Source: an uncultured Erysipelotrichaceae bacterium
GTDB taxonomy: Bacteria > Bacillota_I > Bacilli_A > RFN20 > CAG-826
DNA: 64,000 nt
NCBI GenBank assembly: GCA_902800025.1
Contig: CADCDA010000006.1
Span: 37,865 to 101,864 of the forward strand
Direction of reading: 5' to 3'
The translations under genes and the position numbers were made by a program. Below the pieces are notes generated by a model. It did not search any database and was not told the origin of the DNA. It saw only the letters and a program-made list of their open reading frames with translations. Positions within the stretch are counted from its first letter, which is position 1. Each line of letters opens with the position of its first letter. Of the stretch, positions 18,104-26,790 are shown in pieces.

Positions 18104-19231
18104 ATGGCTCAAGTAAAATTGACAAATGTAAAGAAAATATATCAAGGAAACGTTGTTGCTGTTCATGATTTTAACTTGGACATTCAGGATAAAGAATTTA
18201 TCGTCTTCGTCGGTCCTTCTGGATGTGGTAAATCCACAACATTAAGAATGGTTGCTGGACTTGAAGAAATTTCTGAAGGTACAGTTGAAATCGATGGCGA
18301 AGTCGTCAATGACTTACAACCAAAAGATCGTCACATTTCCATGGTATTCCAAAACTACGCCTTATATCCTCATTTAACAGTCTTTGAGAATATGGCGTTC
18401 CCTCTTCGTTTACTCAGACCAAAAATGAGCAACAAAGAGATTTATGATCGAGTCACAAGCGCTGCCGAAGTCTTAGGCATTACTGAATATTTGACTCGTA
18501 AACCAAAAGCCCTTTCCGGCGGACAAAGACAACGTGTCGCCATTGGTAGAGCAATGGTTAAGGACTGTAAAGTCTTCTTAATGGACGAACCATTATCAAA
18601 CTTAGATGCAAAGCTTCGTAACCAAATGAGAGCGGAAATTATTCTCTTAAGAAAGAGAATCAATACCACATTCATTTATGTTACACACGATCAAACAGAA
18701 GCTATGACTCTCGGTGATAGAATCGTCATTATGAAAGATGGTTATATTATGCAAGTTGGTACTCCAACTGAAGTTTTCGATGAACCAGCGAACTTATTCG
18801 TCGCTCAATTCATCGGCGCCCCAATGATGAATACAGTCAAATGTCAACTCATCAAAGAAGGCAAGAAATACTTCGTTAATCCTTATGGAGTTAAATTAGA
18901 AGTCGATGGTGAAAAGGCTCAAATCCTCGCTGATAATGGTGTGGAAACACGCGATATTATCTTAGGATTTAGACCAGAACACGTTGATATCGTTAAAGAA
19001 AACGGCATTCCTGTTTCCGTTTTAGTTAACGAAATGATGGGTAGTGAAATTCACCTCCACGTTTTAACTTCTGATAACGCCAAACTCATTGTCAGAGTTC
19101 CAACTGTTAGATTAACAAAAGAAGAAAGAGAAGGCTTAACTGCTGGTAAAGAATTACAAATTAGTTTCCCAGGCAAAGTTATGCACTTCTTCGATCCAGA
19201 AACTGAAAAATCACTTTTAGTTAAAGAATAA
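18104..19231 (+). CDS. msmX: ABC sugar importer ATPase, MsmX/MalK type
   Basis: The ATP-hydrolysing subunit that drives the importer; such ATPases often serve several sugar importers. All motifs are present: Walker A GPSGCGKST (about 38-46), Q-loop Gln83, signature LSGGQRQRV starting near 137, Walker B VFLMDEPLSNLD, and switch His in THDQTEA. A C-terminal TOBE-type regulatory domain fills about 240-375. The length of 375 aa is normal, unlike the paralogue at 41526. AGGAGG precedes the ATG. The symbol is by family resemblance. Confidence 0.9.
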   Translation: MAQVKLTNVKKIYQGNVVAVHDFNLDIQDKEFIVFVGPSGCGKSTTLRMVAGLEEISEGTVEIDGEVVNDLQPKDRHISMVFQNYALYPHLTVFENMAFPLRLLRPKMSNKEIYDRVTSAAEVLGITEYLTRKPKALSGGQRQRVAIGRAMVKDCKVFLMDEPLSNLDAKLRNQMRAEIILLRKRINTTFIYVTHDQTEAMTLGDRIVIMKDGYIMQVGTPTEVFDEPANLFVAQFIGAPMMNTVKCQLIKEGKKYFVNPYGVKLEVDGEKAQILADNGVETRDIILGFRPEHVDIVKENGIPVSVLVNEMMGSEIHLHVLTSDNAKLIVRVPTVRLTKEEREGLTAGKELQISFPGKVMHFFDPETEKSLLVKE

Positions 19232-19249
19232 AGAAAGGAGAAAACACAC

Positions 19250-19756
19250 ATGAAAAAAGTATTAGCTTTTCTAAAATCTAATATTGCGTTTTTTGTCATT
19301 GTTGCGATTTCTCTAATCTTTTATTTAATTGCCATTGTTGGTGGTGATTATCAAACTACCGAATTCTTTGGCGAAGTTAAGCATTATCAATTTATAACAG
19401 GTATCCAAGATGGTGTCGGATTAGCGTTCCTTTACGTTATTATCCCTGCTATTTGCTTGGCTGCGATTGTGTGCTTAAACTTCTTCAAGCCAAAGAAAAG
19501 AGATGGAAAATTAGCTACTGTCTTTGTTGCCTTATTTATTGGTATCGCAACAATTGCTGGAGCGTTATTACTTTTAATTCCATTCGCGTTATTTAAAGAC
19601 GCTAACGTGAATTACACTCAGATTTCTGACTGGAAAGCAATTACTGCAGATGTCTATTATGTAAAAGTGTATAATTTCCCACTTCTCTCAATGGTTATTA
19701 GTCTTATTGCTACGATTGTTTTAGGATGTTATACATCCGCTACTTTATCAGAATAG
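19250..19756 (+). CDS. Four-helix membrane protein in the maltodextrin operon
   Basis: A 168-residue protein with about four hydrophobic helices (residues 10-30, 55-78, 90-115 and 143-165). A conserved-looking extracytoplasmic loop holds GGDYQTTEFFGE. AAAGGAG precedes the start, and the gene sits 18 nt after the ATPase and 12 nt before the next lipoprotein. I do not recognise the family. The tight spacing suggests it is made with the importer. Confidence 0.7.
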   Translation: MKKVLAFLKSNIAFFVIVAISLIFYLIAIVGGDYQTTEFFGEVKHYQFITGIQDGVGLAFLYVIIPAICLAAIVCLNFFKPKKRDGKLATVFVALFIGIATIAGALLLLIPFALFKDANVNYTQISDWKAITADVYYVKVYNFPLLSMVISLIATIVLGCYTSATLSE

Positions 19757-19768
19757 GAGGGTTCTTAT

Positions 19769-20971
19769 ATGAAAATTAAAAAATTAGCATTATTACTTTC
19801 TTCTATTTTGTTGTCTAGTTGCTCTCTTGGAGCGGAAACCGTTAGCAAAGATGAATTCAAAAGAATTCTAAACGATGAAATTAAACCAACCGTTATTGAA
19901 AGTATTAAAACTAGCAAAGATGATTACACCGTTATTGAAGGTAGAAGAAATGTCAGTTTAAAGACATATATCGAAACCACCTATTCCGGTGACACCGCTG
20001 ATTATGACATGTTCTTTAATGAAAAAAAGTTAGATCAAGAACTCTTGATGATGTATAGCAAGACCATCACTAGTTATGCCACAAAAGAAATCATCACTAG
20101 TGCGGGTGTTAAAGCATTTTCTGATGTTGAAAAAGTAATTGATATTGAAGATTACGCTTTAATAAACACTGAAGACCATCATCTTAAGACCGTTAAAGAC
20201 AAGTATCACACTCTTATTAGAACCGACTATCTTTCTATCGAACTTGATACTTTAACTGGAAGAATCAGCACTGCTGAAATTATTGTCGACGACAATATCT
20301 TCGAGTTTGGTTCTACAAAGATTACCTATGACAAGTTCACAGAAAAAGACGATTCCGAAGAAGAGGAAGAGGAAGATATTGAAAATCCAGTCATCTCTTT
20401 AGCGGGTACCGAATGGACACTTGAAGACACCATCAGTGGTAATAAGAAGTCTGTTGTTACTTTCGTTGAAGACCTCGATAAAATCGCTAGTAAGAACGTT
20501 GTTGTTGGAACTATCGTATGTGGCGAAGAAACACATGAACTATTTATCTTCGAAAAAGGTGATGGCTCTTATAACTTTGAAGTAAGAGAAACAACCCAAA
20601 CTGAAGAATCAACAATTCTTAGCGATGTCGCATATGATAAGTCCGTCTCTGGATTTATCGAAACAGTCATCACCCCAGAAGTGAACAATTACTTCGCTCT
20701 AGCGAGCGTCACTGAATGGGATGAAGAAGTCGTCGAATCATACGCCAGTGCCTTTAACTTCATTAAGGACACAATTGATAGCAACAAAACAATTGAAATC
20801 CTTAAGCGTGTTTCAGGTATCGCTTATCGAGTCAATGATAACGGTGATTTGAAAGAAGCTATCGTCTCTAAATTAGACGAAGAAACCAAAACAAGAAGAA
20901 TTACCGATGTCGCTCAAAGACATGGATTTAACGGTAATGAAATCTATACTTACGAATTCTTAGGTTTCTAA
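19769..20971 (+). CDS. Lipoprotein of unknown function at the end of the transport operon
   Basis: A 400-residue lipoprotein; the signal peptide ends LLSSC with Cys18. An acidic run of Asp and Glu (near residues 190-207) separates an N-terminal helical half from a beta-rich C-terminal half. There is no recognisable enzyme motif. It is the last gene before a strong terminator, co-oriented with the importer and preceded by AGGAGG, so it probably belongs to that operon. A starch-related surface role is possible but rests only on position. Confidence 0.65.
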   Translation: MKIKKLALLLSSILLSSCSLGAETVSKDEFKRILNDEIKPTVIESIKTSKDDYTVIEGRRNVSLKTYIETTYSGDTADYDMFFNEKKLDQELLMMYSKTITSYATKEIITSAGVKAFSDVEKVIDIEDYALINTEDHHLKTVKDKYHTLIRTDYLSIELDTLTGRISTAEIIVDDNIFEFGSTKITYDKFTEKDDSEEEEEEDIENPVISLAGTEWTLEDTISGNKKSVVTFVEDLDKIASKNVVVGTIVCGEETHELFIFEKGDGSYNFEVRETTQTEESTILSDVAYDKSVSGFIETVITPEVNNYFALASVTEWDEEVVESYASAFNFIKDTIDSNKTIEILKRVSGIAYRVNDNGDLKEAIVSKLDEETKTRRITDVAQRHGFNGNEIYTYEFLGF

Positions 20972-20997
20972 GGATATTCGAGTAAGTTATAAAAACT

Positions 20998-21027
20998 AGA
21001 GTCTCATATTTTTGAGACTCTTTTTTT
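20998..21027 (+). terminator. Terminator ending the maltodextrin operon
   Basis: AGAGTCTCA pairs with TGAGACTCT across a short T-rich loop and is followed by a run of seven T. Confidence 0.9.
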
Positions 21028-21120
21028 GATTGTTAGGGCCTATAATTTCTATAAATATATTACAAATATATTTCATTTTACTTAATTATTTGGTATGTTT
21101 ATGGTGAGTGAGGATTACAT

Positions 21121-22929
21121 ATGAAAAATGAATTCATTGTGAATATTATTCATCGTCCTGAATTAGCGCCAGAATACGCTGCTAAGACAAGCGGAAAAGA
21201 TCCTAAGGAAGTTGTTAAAGAATCGTTAGGTATTTTCCTTTTTCAACAAGAAGCTGCTCATAAAAACGGATTAAAAACTACAATTCACGTGACATATGCT
21301 TCTTTATTTAATGACGATTTGGTGGAAATCGTCAAAGAACATCACGATAAATATGGTGATGAAATCGCTTTATCTCTTCTTGGCTTACCATGCCCAGAAT
21401 TCAAAGAGAAATATAAAACAGAAGACTTCTGTATTTGGATGTTCTCTAAAGAAGATAAAGAAAAGATCATTGATGATGTCTTTGGATTATTCCATAAGAA
21501 GTTTGGTTTCTATCCAGAAAGCACAGGAAGCTATTTCTTGGATGCTTACACAATTAACTACATGAAAAAGAAATATCCATCAGTGAAATGTGCGGTTGCG
21601 ACATGTTGGGAAGAAGGTTCTAAAGCCTATCATACATGTAACAACTCTTGGTACACATTCATGGATGGTGGACCATGGAACCCATGGATTCCTTCTAAAA
21701 TTAATTCTCATTGCCCAGCTTATAGTAAAGACGATGATAGTGGTATCGTCGCTATTCCACATTTAAGTAGAGACTTACTCGCGTGTTTTGACGGTAACGG
21801 TTCTAACTTTGGAACTCATCCTCAAAATGTCATTCGTGGAATGATTTATTACAAAGACAAAAACGGAAGATGGCAATACCCATATTTATATAATTTAATC
21901 GATGAGTATCGTCATTTAGGAAAATATAATGATGGCTATTCCTACAACATGATGTTTGTGGGACCAGGTTGGTTGAACAAAAAAGGTAGATGGGAAGCTC
22001 CATACGAATTACTCGCTCAATCTTATGAAGACGCGATGAAATATTATGGTGAACTTAAGAAAAAAGGCGAACTTATTGATATGACCATGAGTGAATTCGC
22101 TGATTACTATCGTAAGAAACACCCAGACTATAACACTCCAGAATGTGCTTTATGGAAAGACATTCTTTATGGAAGCAATAAGCAATATTTCTGGTATGTT
22201 GATCCATATATGAGAACATGCTTAGACTTCAACCAAGGTGGTGCGATGATTGATTTAAGACCATACGCTGCTCGAGTTCCATTTGAAGTCGGTATTGGTA
22301 CAGACCACGTTTATGACGCAACCTATCCATATCTTATTCAAGCTAATTACCGCGCTGGATTCTTCACCCATTATGCGGGTGCAGGCACCAATAAAAGCTG
22401 CCAAGTCACTTATAAAGGTGAAACAGCAGACTTATGTTTAACTCGTACGATGGCGAAATATGAAAAAGTTGGAGAAGATGTTGTTATTACAACTAATCCA
22501 GTCGACTTATTACTCGGCGGAGAAAAGATTATCGTTCAATCAGTGTTTACTTTTGAACACGGCAAATCAATTCTCAAAGTTGAAAGAAAACTCTTAAGTG
22601 AAGTTAAAGAACCAGTAACATTCACTGAATATATGACAGGTGGATTTGGTAATAACGAATATCAAGCTGACTTAAGCAAAGTTACCTTAAGAGTGGATTC
22701 TAAAAAAATGGATTACCTTTATAAAGGTAGAAAAATTAAAGTTGAAAACGCGAAGGAAGCAGAAGTTGTTATTCCTGATATTCAAACCTCAATTGTCTTA
22801 ACTGGCAATGGTGATTATCTCGAAGTTGAAGAAGGTATTGCCTTCTCACCTGCTTATCACCTTAGAAGCGCGAAAGCATTAACCAAAGGAGGGCTTATCA
22901 CATGTCTCAATCTAAGAAAGGCCGCTTAA
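21121..22929 (+). CDS. Large cytosolic carbohydrate-active protein, deacetylase/GH57-like barrel (tentative)
   Basis: A 602-residue protein with no signal peptide. The first 330 residues look like a polysaccharide-deacetylase or GH57-like barrel: an N-terminal 'NIIHRPELAPEY' strand, an alternating strand/helix pattern with HVTYASL and LSLLGLPCPEF, and aromatic-rich segments such as YTFMDGGPWNPW. The last 250 residues are beta-rich, as in carbohydrate enzymes with C-terminal beta domains. No catalytic residues can be named with confidence. The two genes that follow overlap it or each other, and the third is a GH53 galactanase, so a role in galactan or related glycan breakdown is likely. Confidence 0.55.
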   Translation: MKNEFIVNIIHRPELAPEYAAKTSGKDPKEVVKESLGIFLFQQEAAHKNGLKTTIHVTYASLFNDDLVEIVKEHHDKYGDEIALSLLGLPCPEFKEKYKTEDFCIWMFSKEDKEKIIDDVFGLFHKKFGFYPESTGSYFLDAYTINYMKKKYPSVKCAVATCWEEGSKAYHTCNNSWYTFMDGGPWNPWIPSKINSHCPAYSKDDDSGIVAIPHLSRDLLACFDGNGSNFGTHPQNVIRGMIYYKDKNGRWQYPYLYNLIDEYRHLGKYNDGYSYNMMFVGPGWLNKKGRWEAPYELLAQSYEDAMKYYGELKKKGELIDMTMSEFADYYRKKHPDYNTPECALWKDILYGSNKQYFWYVDPYMRTCLDFNQGGAMIDLRPYAARVPFEVGIGTDHVYDATYPYLIQANYRAGFFTHYAGAGTNKSCQVTYKGETADLCLTRTMAKYEKVGEDVVITTNPVDLLLGGEKIIVQSVFTFEHGKSILKVERKLLSEVKEPVTFTEYMTGGFGNNEYQADLSKVTLRVDSKKMDYLYKGRKIKVENAKEAEVVIPDIQTSIVLTGNGDYLEVEEGIAFSPAYHLRSAKALTKGGLITCLNLRKAA

Positions 22930-23153
22930 ACTATCGTTGTCCTGCATGTTTCATGCGTGAAATCGACATGGATATGTTCTATGACGAAGAAAAAGATGAA
23001 TATTATTGCTTAAGATGCGGATATCATGGAAACGAAGAAGATGTCCTTCGTCTTAACGAACAAGCGAGATATCGCTACAAGATGATTAATAAAAGAGTCA
23101 CTGATTTTGGAGAGGATAATGAACCTCTTAAGTTCGAGGATAATGACAAATGA
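22902..23153 (+). CDS. Small zinc-ribbon protein
   Basis: An 83-residue protein with two CxxC knuckles, CPAC near residue 12 and CLRC near 36, spaced like a rubredoxin-type zinc ribbon. The remainder is a charged helix. It starts 28 nt inside the previous gene, with AAAGGAGG correctly placed, and its TGA stop overlaps the next ATG. Such coupling suggests a stoichiometric partner of one neighbour. No function is known to me. Confidence 0.7.
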   Translation: MSQSKKGRLNYRCPACFMREIDMDMFYDEEKDEYYCLRCGYHGNEEDVLRLNEQARYRYKMINKRVTDFGEDNEPLKFEDNDK

Positions 23154-24262
23154 TTTTAGGTATTGATGTTTCTACCTACTTAGAGCAACAAAGAATTGCT
23201 CATTCAAAATATTATAAAGACGGAAAAGAAGTCGATCCTTTCGCTTTATTTAAGCAAAATGGTGTTTCAATAATCCGTACAAGAATCTGGAATAACCCAT
23301 ATAGTGAAAATGGTGAACCTTATTTAGCAGGCACCTGTGATTTAAAAAACTTTATTGAGTTAGCAGAAATGCTTAAAAAATATGGTTTCCATCATCTAGT
23401 GGATTTCCATTATTCAGACTTCTGGGCCGATCCTGCAAAACAGTTCCTTCCAAAAGCGTGGGAATCATTATCTTATGAAGAAATTGTTAAGGCGGTTTAT
23501 GATTTCACTAAAGAGAGTTTATTAGAAATCAAAAAGCACGACATTCCAGTAGATATGATTCAAGTTGGAAACGAAATCACTAACGGAATGCTTTGGCCAT
23601 ATGGTCACCTTGAAGAAGGAAAAGAAAGACAAGCTTCTTTTGATCGCTACGCAAGCTTTTTAAAGGCTGGTATCAAAGCGTGTCATGAAGTTTTGCCTAA
23701 TGCAAAAATAGTTTTACATTTAGAAAGAAGCTACGATCAAGATGCATATCGTGAAATTATTTCTAATTTATTAGAAAGAAAAGTTGAAATCGATATTGTT
23801 GGTTCATCATATTATCCATTCTGGCATCACGATTTTAAAGAATACTTCGCTAACATGGATATGGTGCAAAAAGAATTCCATCTTCCAGTGATGAACGCCG
23901 AACTCGGTTTCCCGTTTACTGTTCTTGATTATAAAAAAGATGAAGACGGAAAAGCCAAACACTTAGTGATTAACGCCGATAATATTGAAGACTTCTTAAA
24001 AATGATGCCTTATTATCCAGACAAAGAAGGACAAAGAAAGTTTGTTAGAGAATTTATTAGACTCGCTAAAGAGCACGGTTTAATCGCTGTTAACTATTGG
24101 GAACCATTATGGATTCCTGGTGAAGGAATTTGTTGGGCGAGTGATGAAGGACAAAAATATCAACACAGCAACTCTAAAGATACACGTAACGAATGGGCTA
24201 ACCAGTGCTTATTCGATTATGAAGGAAACGCTTTACCAGCGTTAGACGAATACAAAATCTAA
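23150..24262 (+). CDS. GH53 endo-beta-1,4-galactanase, cytosolic
   Basis: GH53 enzymes cut beta-1,4-galactan, the side chain of pectin. The acid/base Glu142 lies in VGNEITNG and the nucleophile Glu251 in NAELGF. The typical VDFHYSDFWADP strand is at about 84-95. There is no signal peptide, so it should act on imported galacto-oligosaccharides. The 370 aa length is a bare catalytic domain. A surface relative with the same motifs is encoded at 24755-26788. The two sites are in one operon, separated only by a small membrane protein. Confidence 0.9.
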   Translation: MILGIDVSTYLEQQRIAHSKYYKDGKEVDPFALFKQNGVSIIRTRIWNNPYSENGEPYLAGTCDLKNFIELAEMLKKYGFHHLVDFHYSDFWADPAKQFLPKAWESLSYEEIVKAVYDFTKESLLEIKKHDIPVDMIQVGNEITNGMLWPYGHLEEGKERQASFDRYASFLKAGIKACHEVLPNAKIVLHLERSYDQDAYREIISNLLERKVEIDIVGSSYYPFWHHDFKEYFANMDMVQKEFHLPVMNAELGFPFTVLDYKKDEDGKAKHLVINADNIEDFLKMMPYYPDKEGQRKFVREFIRLAKEHGLIAVNYWEPLWIPGEGICWASDEGQKYQHSNSKDTRNEWANQCLFDYEGNALPALDEYKI

Positions 24263-24263
24263 T

Positions 24264-24758
24264 ATGAAAAAATTAGAAAAGAACTACTTAACTATTTTAT
24301 TAGCGGTATTTATCGCGATTTTAGTTGCGGCAGTCTTTTCTCTTATCTACGCTTTGGTGGATATCGCTATTAAAGGTACCATCTTAGATAACATTTTAGA
24401 ACTTATTTATATGTGCGTTCATATCGTCGCTACTGTTTTAGCAATTTCATTCGCCTTGAAGGCTATTAAAAGCCCTAAAGGTTCACATATCATGAAAACA
24501 CTCATGGTGAATGAAGATGGAACAGATATAAACAAGTTTTCTCGAGTGGTGACTATTATCTTATCGACTCTTGGTTTAGCAGGTGGAATATATTTCTTAC
24601 TCGTAATATGTGGAGTACCTCTTCCATATTTCCATTTCCCAATTACCTTGATACTCGATTTGATTAATACCCCATTATCGATATTTATCGTTGGATTATT
24701 CTTTATTTTTTATCCATATATTTATTTCAATTGTTATCACAAGGAGGAACAAGAATGA
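24264..24758 (+). CDS. Small membrane protein between two galactanase genes
   Basis: A 164-residue protein with four hydrophobic helices (about 8-32, 45-67, 90-112 and 125-155). It starts right after the cytosolic GH53 stop, and its TGA stop overlaps the ATG of the surface GH53 gene. The family is unknown to me. Co-transcription with the galactanases is certain from the overlap; the function is not. Confidence 0.7.
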   Translation: MKKLEKNYLTILLAVFIAILVAAVFSLIYALVDIAIKGTILDNILELIYMCVHIVATVLAISFALKAIKSPKGSHIMKTLMVNEDGTDINKFSRVVTIILSTLGLAGGIYFLLVICGVPLPYFHFPITLILDLINTPLSIFIVGLFFIFYPYIYFNCYHKEEQE

Positions 24759-26788
24759 AAAAGTTTGGAAAATTGTTATTTTCATCGCTACTAATGTTAG
24801 GTTTATTATCTTGTGGCGGTAATCAAGGAGGAACAACACCTCCTGAACCAGATCCAGAGATTCCTGAAATCGTCAGAACCTACGAGAAGATTGAAAGTGC
24901 TACACTTTACACCAAGAAAGTTGAAAACATGTCAAACGACTTCATTATGGGCATGGACGCATCTAGTGTTATTTCGTTAGAAAATAGCGGTGTGAAGTTC
25001 TACGACTTTAATGGAAAAGAAGAAGATGTATTTAAAGTCTTATCTGATAACGGTGTCAACTATATCCGTGTTCGTATTTGGAATGATCCATTTGATAAGA
25101 ATGGTCACGGATACGGCGGAGGAAACTGTGATATTAATACTGCGATTGCAATTGGTAAAAGAGCGACCGCCAATAAAATGAAGCTCTTAGTTAATTTCCA
25201 TTATTCTGATTTCTGGGCTGATCCAGCTAAACAAATGGTTCCAAAAGCTTGGAAAGAAATGGAAATCATGGATAAATGCGAAGCTTTATATGAATACACT
25301 AAAGAATCATTACAAAAATTAAGACATGAAGGCATTGCTGTTGGCATGGTTCAAGTCGGTAATGAAACTAGTGGTGGAAAGATGGCTGGAGAAACTCGTT
25401 TTTCTTACTTTGCAGCTTTATTTAATGAAGGCGCTAAAGCGGTTAGAGAAATTTATCCAGACGCTTTAGTGGCATGTCACTTTGCTAACCCAGAAAAAAC
25501 AAATAACTACTATGACTGGGCCGCGAAGATGAATCAATATAATGTTGATTATGATGTCTTTGGTAGTTCTTACTATCCATATTGGCACGGAACACTAGAA
25601 AACTTAGGTACTGTCTTATCAACAATTGCGACAACCTATAATAAGAAAACAATGGTGTTAGAAACATCATATGCATTTACCACTGAAGATACCGATTACT
25701 TTGGAAACACAATCGGAACAGGTGGAGGAATTGCTAAACCTTATCCATTTTCTATTGCTGGACAAGCAAACTGCATTAGAGATATCGTCGATACAGTTGT
25801 TAATCACTGCACAAATGGTATCGGTGTTTGCTATTGGGAAGGCACATGGATTTCTGTTGGTGGTGCTAATTATGACGAAAACCTCGCTAAATGGGAACAA
25901 TATGGTTCTGGCTGGGCTAGTAGTTATGCGGCCGAATATGATCCAAACGATGCTGGTAAATGGTATGGTGGAACTGCAGTTGATAACCAAGCATTTTTTG
26001 ATAAAACTGGACATCCACTTGAATCACTTAAAGTATTAAATAACGTTAGATTTGGTAACGACGCTCCTAAATATGTTGACGGTGTTCAAAATGCTGAAGT
26101 GAGTTATTACACTTACGAAGACTTCACTTTACCAGAAACAGTTGATGTTATTTATAACGATAACTCCCGTTCTCCTTTAGCGGTTATTTGGGAAGACTTT
26201 GATATTCCAGCCGCAAAAGCAAAAGGAAACGGCAAATATGAAATTAAAGGTCATGCAGAAGGTTATAGTGGTGATGTATATTGCTATTTAACCATCATGG
26301 AATATAACTATTTACAAAACTTTGGTTTCGAAGAACAAGCTAAACACTGGACGATGACAAATAATAGCGAATCTGCCTTTAGTGATGAATATAAAGTTCT
26401 TCCTACTGAAGAAAATCCACAAACAGGTAAATATGCTTATCACTTCTGGGCTAAAGGTGAAAATGTTGTGAACTTTGACTTAGAACAAGAACTCACCTTA
26501 TCTCAAACTGGTAACTATAAGATGCAAGCTTCTTTATTAGGAGGAACAGATGTCTCTCCTGCTACTGAAGATTTACAAAATATCTACATGTACGTCAAAA
26601 TTAATGATGTAGTTACTTACACCAAGGATATGAAATTAAAAGGATATGCAGCGGGTTATTCCGACTTCTTATTAACCGGTATTCACTATGAAGCTGGTCA
26701 AAAGATAGTTGTTGGTTTCCACGTTGAGGCTAAAGAAAGAGGCTCATGGGGAGATATCGATGACTGCATGTTCAATATCGTGCTCTAA
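24755..26788 (+). CDS. GH53 endo-beta-1,4-galactanase lipoprotein with Ig-like and CBM domains
   Basis: The surface partner of the cytosolic GH53. The lipobox LLSC gives Cys20, followed by a Gly/Pro/Glu spacer. The GH53 domain runs from about 55 to 430, with acid/base Glu204 in VGNETSGG and nucleophile Glu303 in VLETSYAF. A BIG4-type Ig domain (about 445-500) follows, then a C-terminal carbohydrate-binding domain (about 510-677) starting FGFEEQAKHWTM, which resembles the galactan-binding CBM61. The start ATG at 24755 has AAGGAGG upstream; a TTG-initiated frame from 24731 is unlikely. It overlaps the previous stop by 4 nt. Confidence 0.88.
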   Translation: MKKFGKLLFSSLLMLGLLSCGGNQGGTTPPEPDPEIPEIVRTYEKIESATLYTKKVENMSNDFIMGMDASSVISLENSGVKFYDFNGKEEDVFKVLSDNGVNYIRVRIWNDPFDKNGHGYGGGNCDINTAIAIGKRATANKMKLLVNFHYSDFWADPAKQMVPKAWKEMEIMDKCEALYEYTKESLQKLRHEGIAVGMVQVGNETSGGKMAGETRFSYFAALFNEGAKAVREIYPDALVACHFANPEKTNNYYDWAAKMNQYNVDYDVFGSSYYPYWHGTLENLGTVLSTIATTYNKKTMVLETSYAFTTEDTDYFGNTIGTGGGIAKPYPFSIAGQANCIRDIVDTVVNHCTNGIGVCYWEGTWISVGGANYDENLAKWEQYGSGWASSYAAEYDPNDAGKWYGGTAVDNQAFFDKTGHPLESLKVLNNVRFGNDAPKYVDGVQNAEVSYYTYEDFTLPETVDVIYNDNSRSPLAVIWEDFDIPAAKAKGNGKYEIKGHAEGYSGDVYCYLTIMEYNYLQNFGFEEQAKHWTMTNNSESAFSDEYKVLPTEENPQTGKYAYHFWAKGENVVNFDLEQELTLSQTGNYKMQASLLGGTDVSPATEDLQNIYMYVKINDVVTYTKDMKLKGYAAGYSDFLLTGIHYEAGQKIVVGFHVEAKERGSWGDIDDCMFNIVL

Positions 26789-26790
26789 TT

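Noticed and set aside
21028..21120. Riboswitch before the deacetylase-like gene
   Set aside because: The leader is short and AT-rich with no strong structure after the terminator.
23147..23156. Mycoplasma-type code with TGA as Trp
   Set aside because: TGA ends genes at several ATGA overlaps (23150, 24755, 36425), and Trp is TGG throughout.
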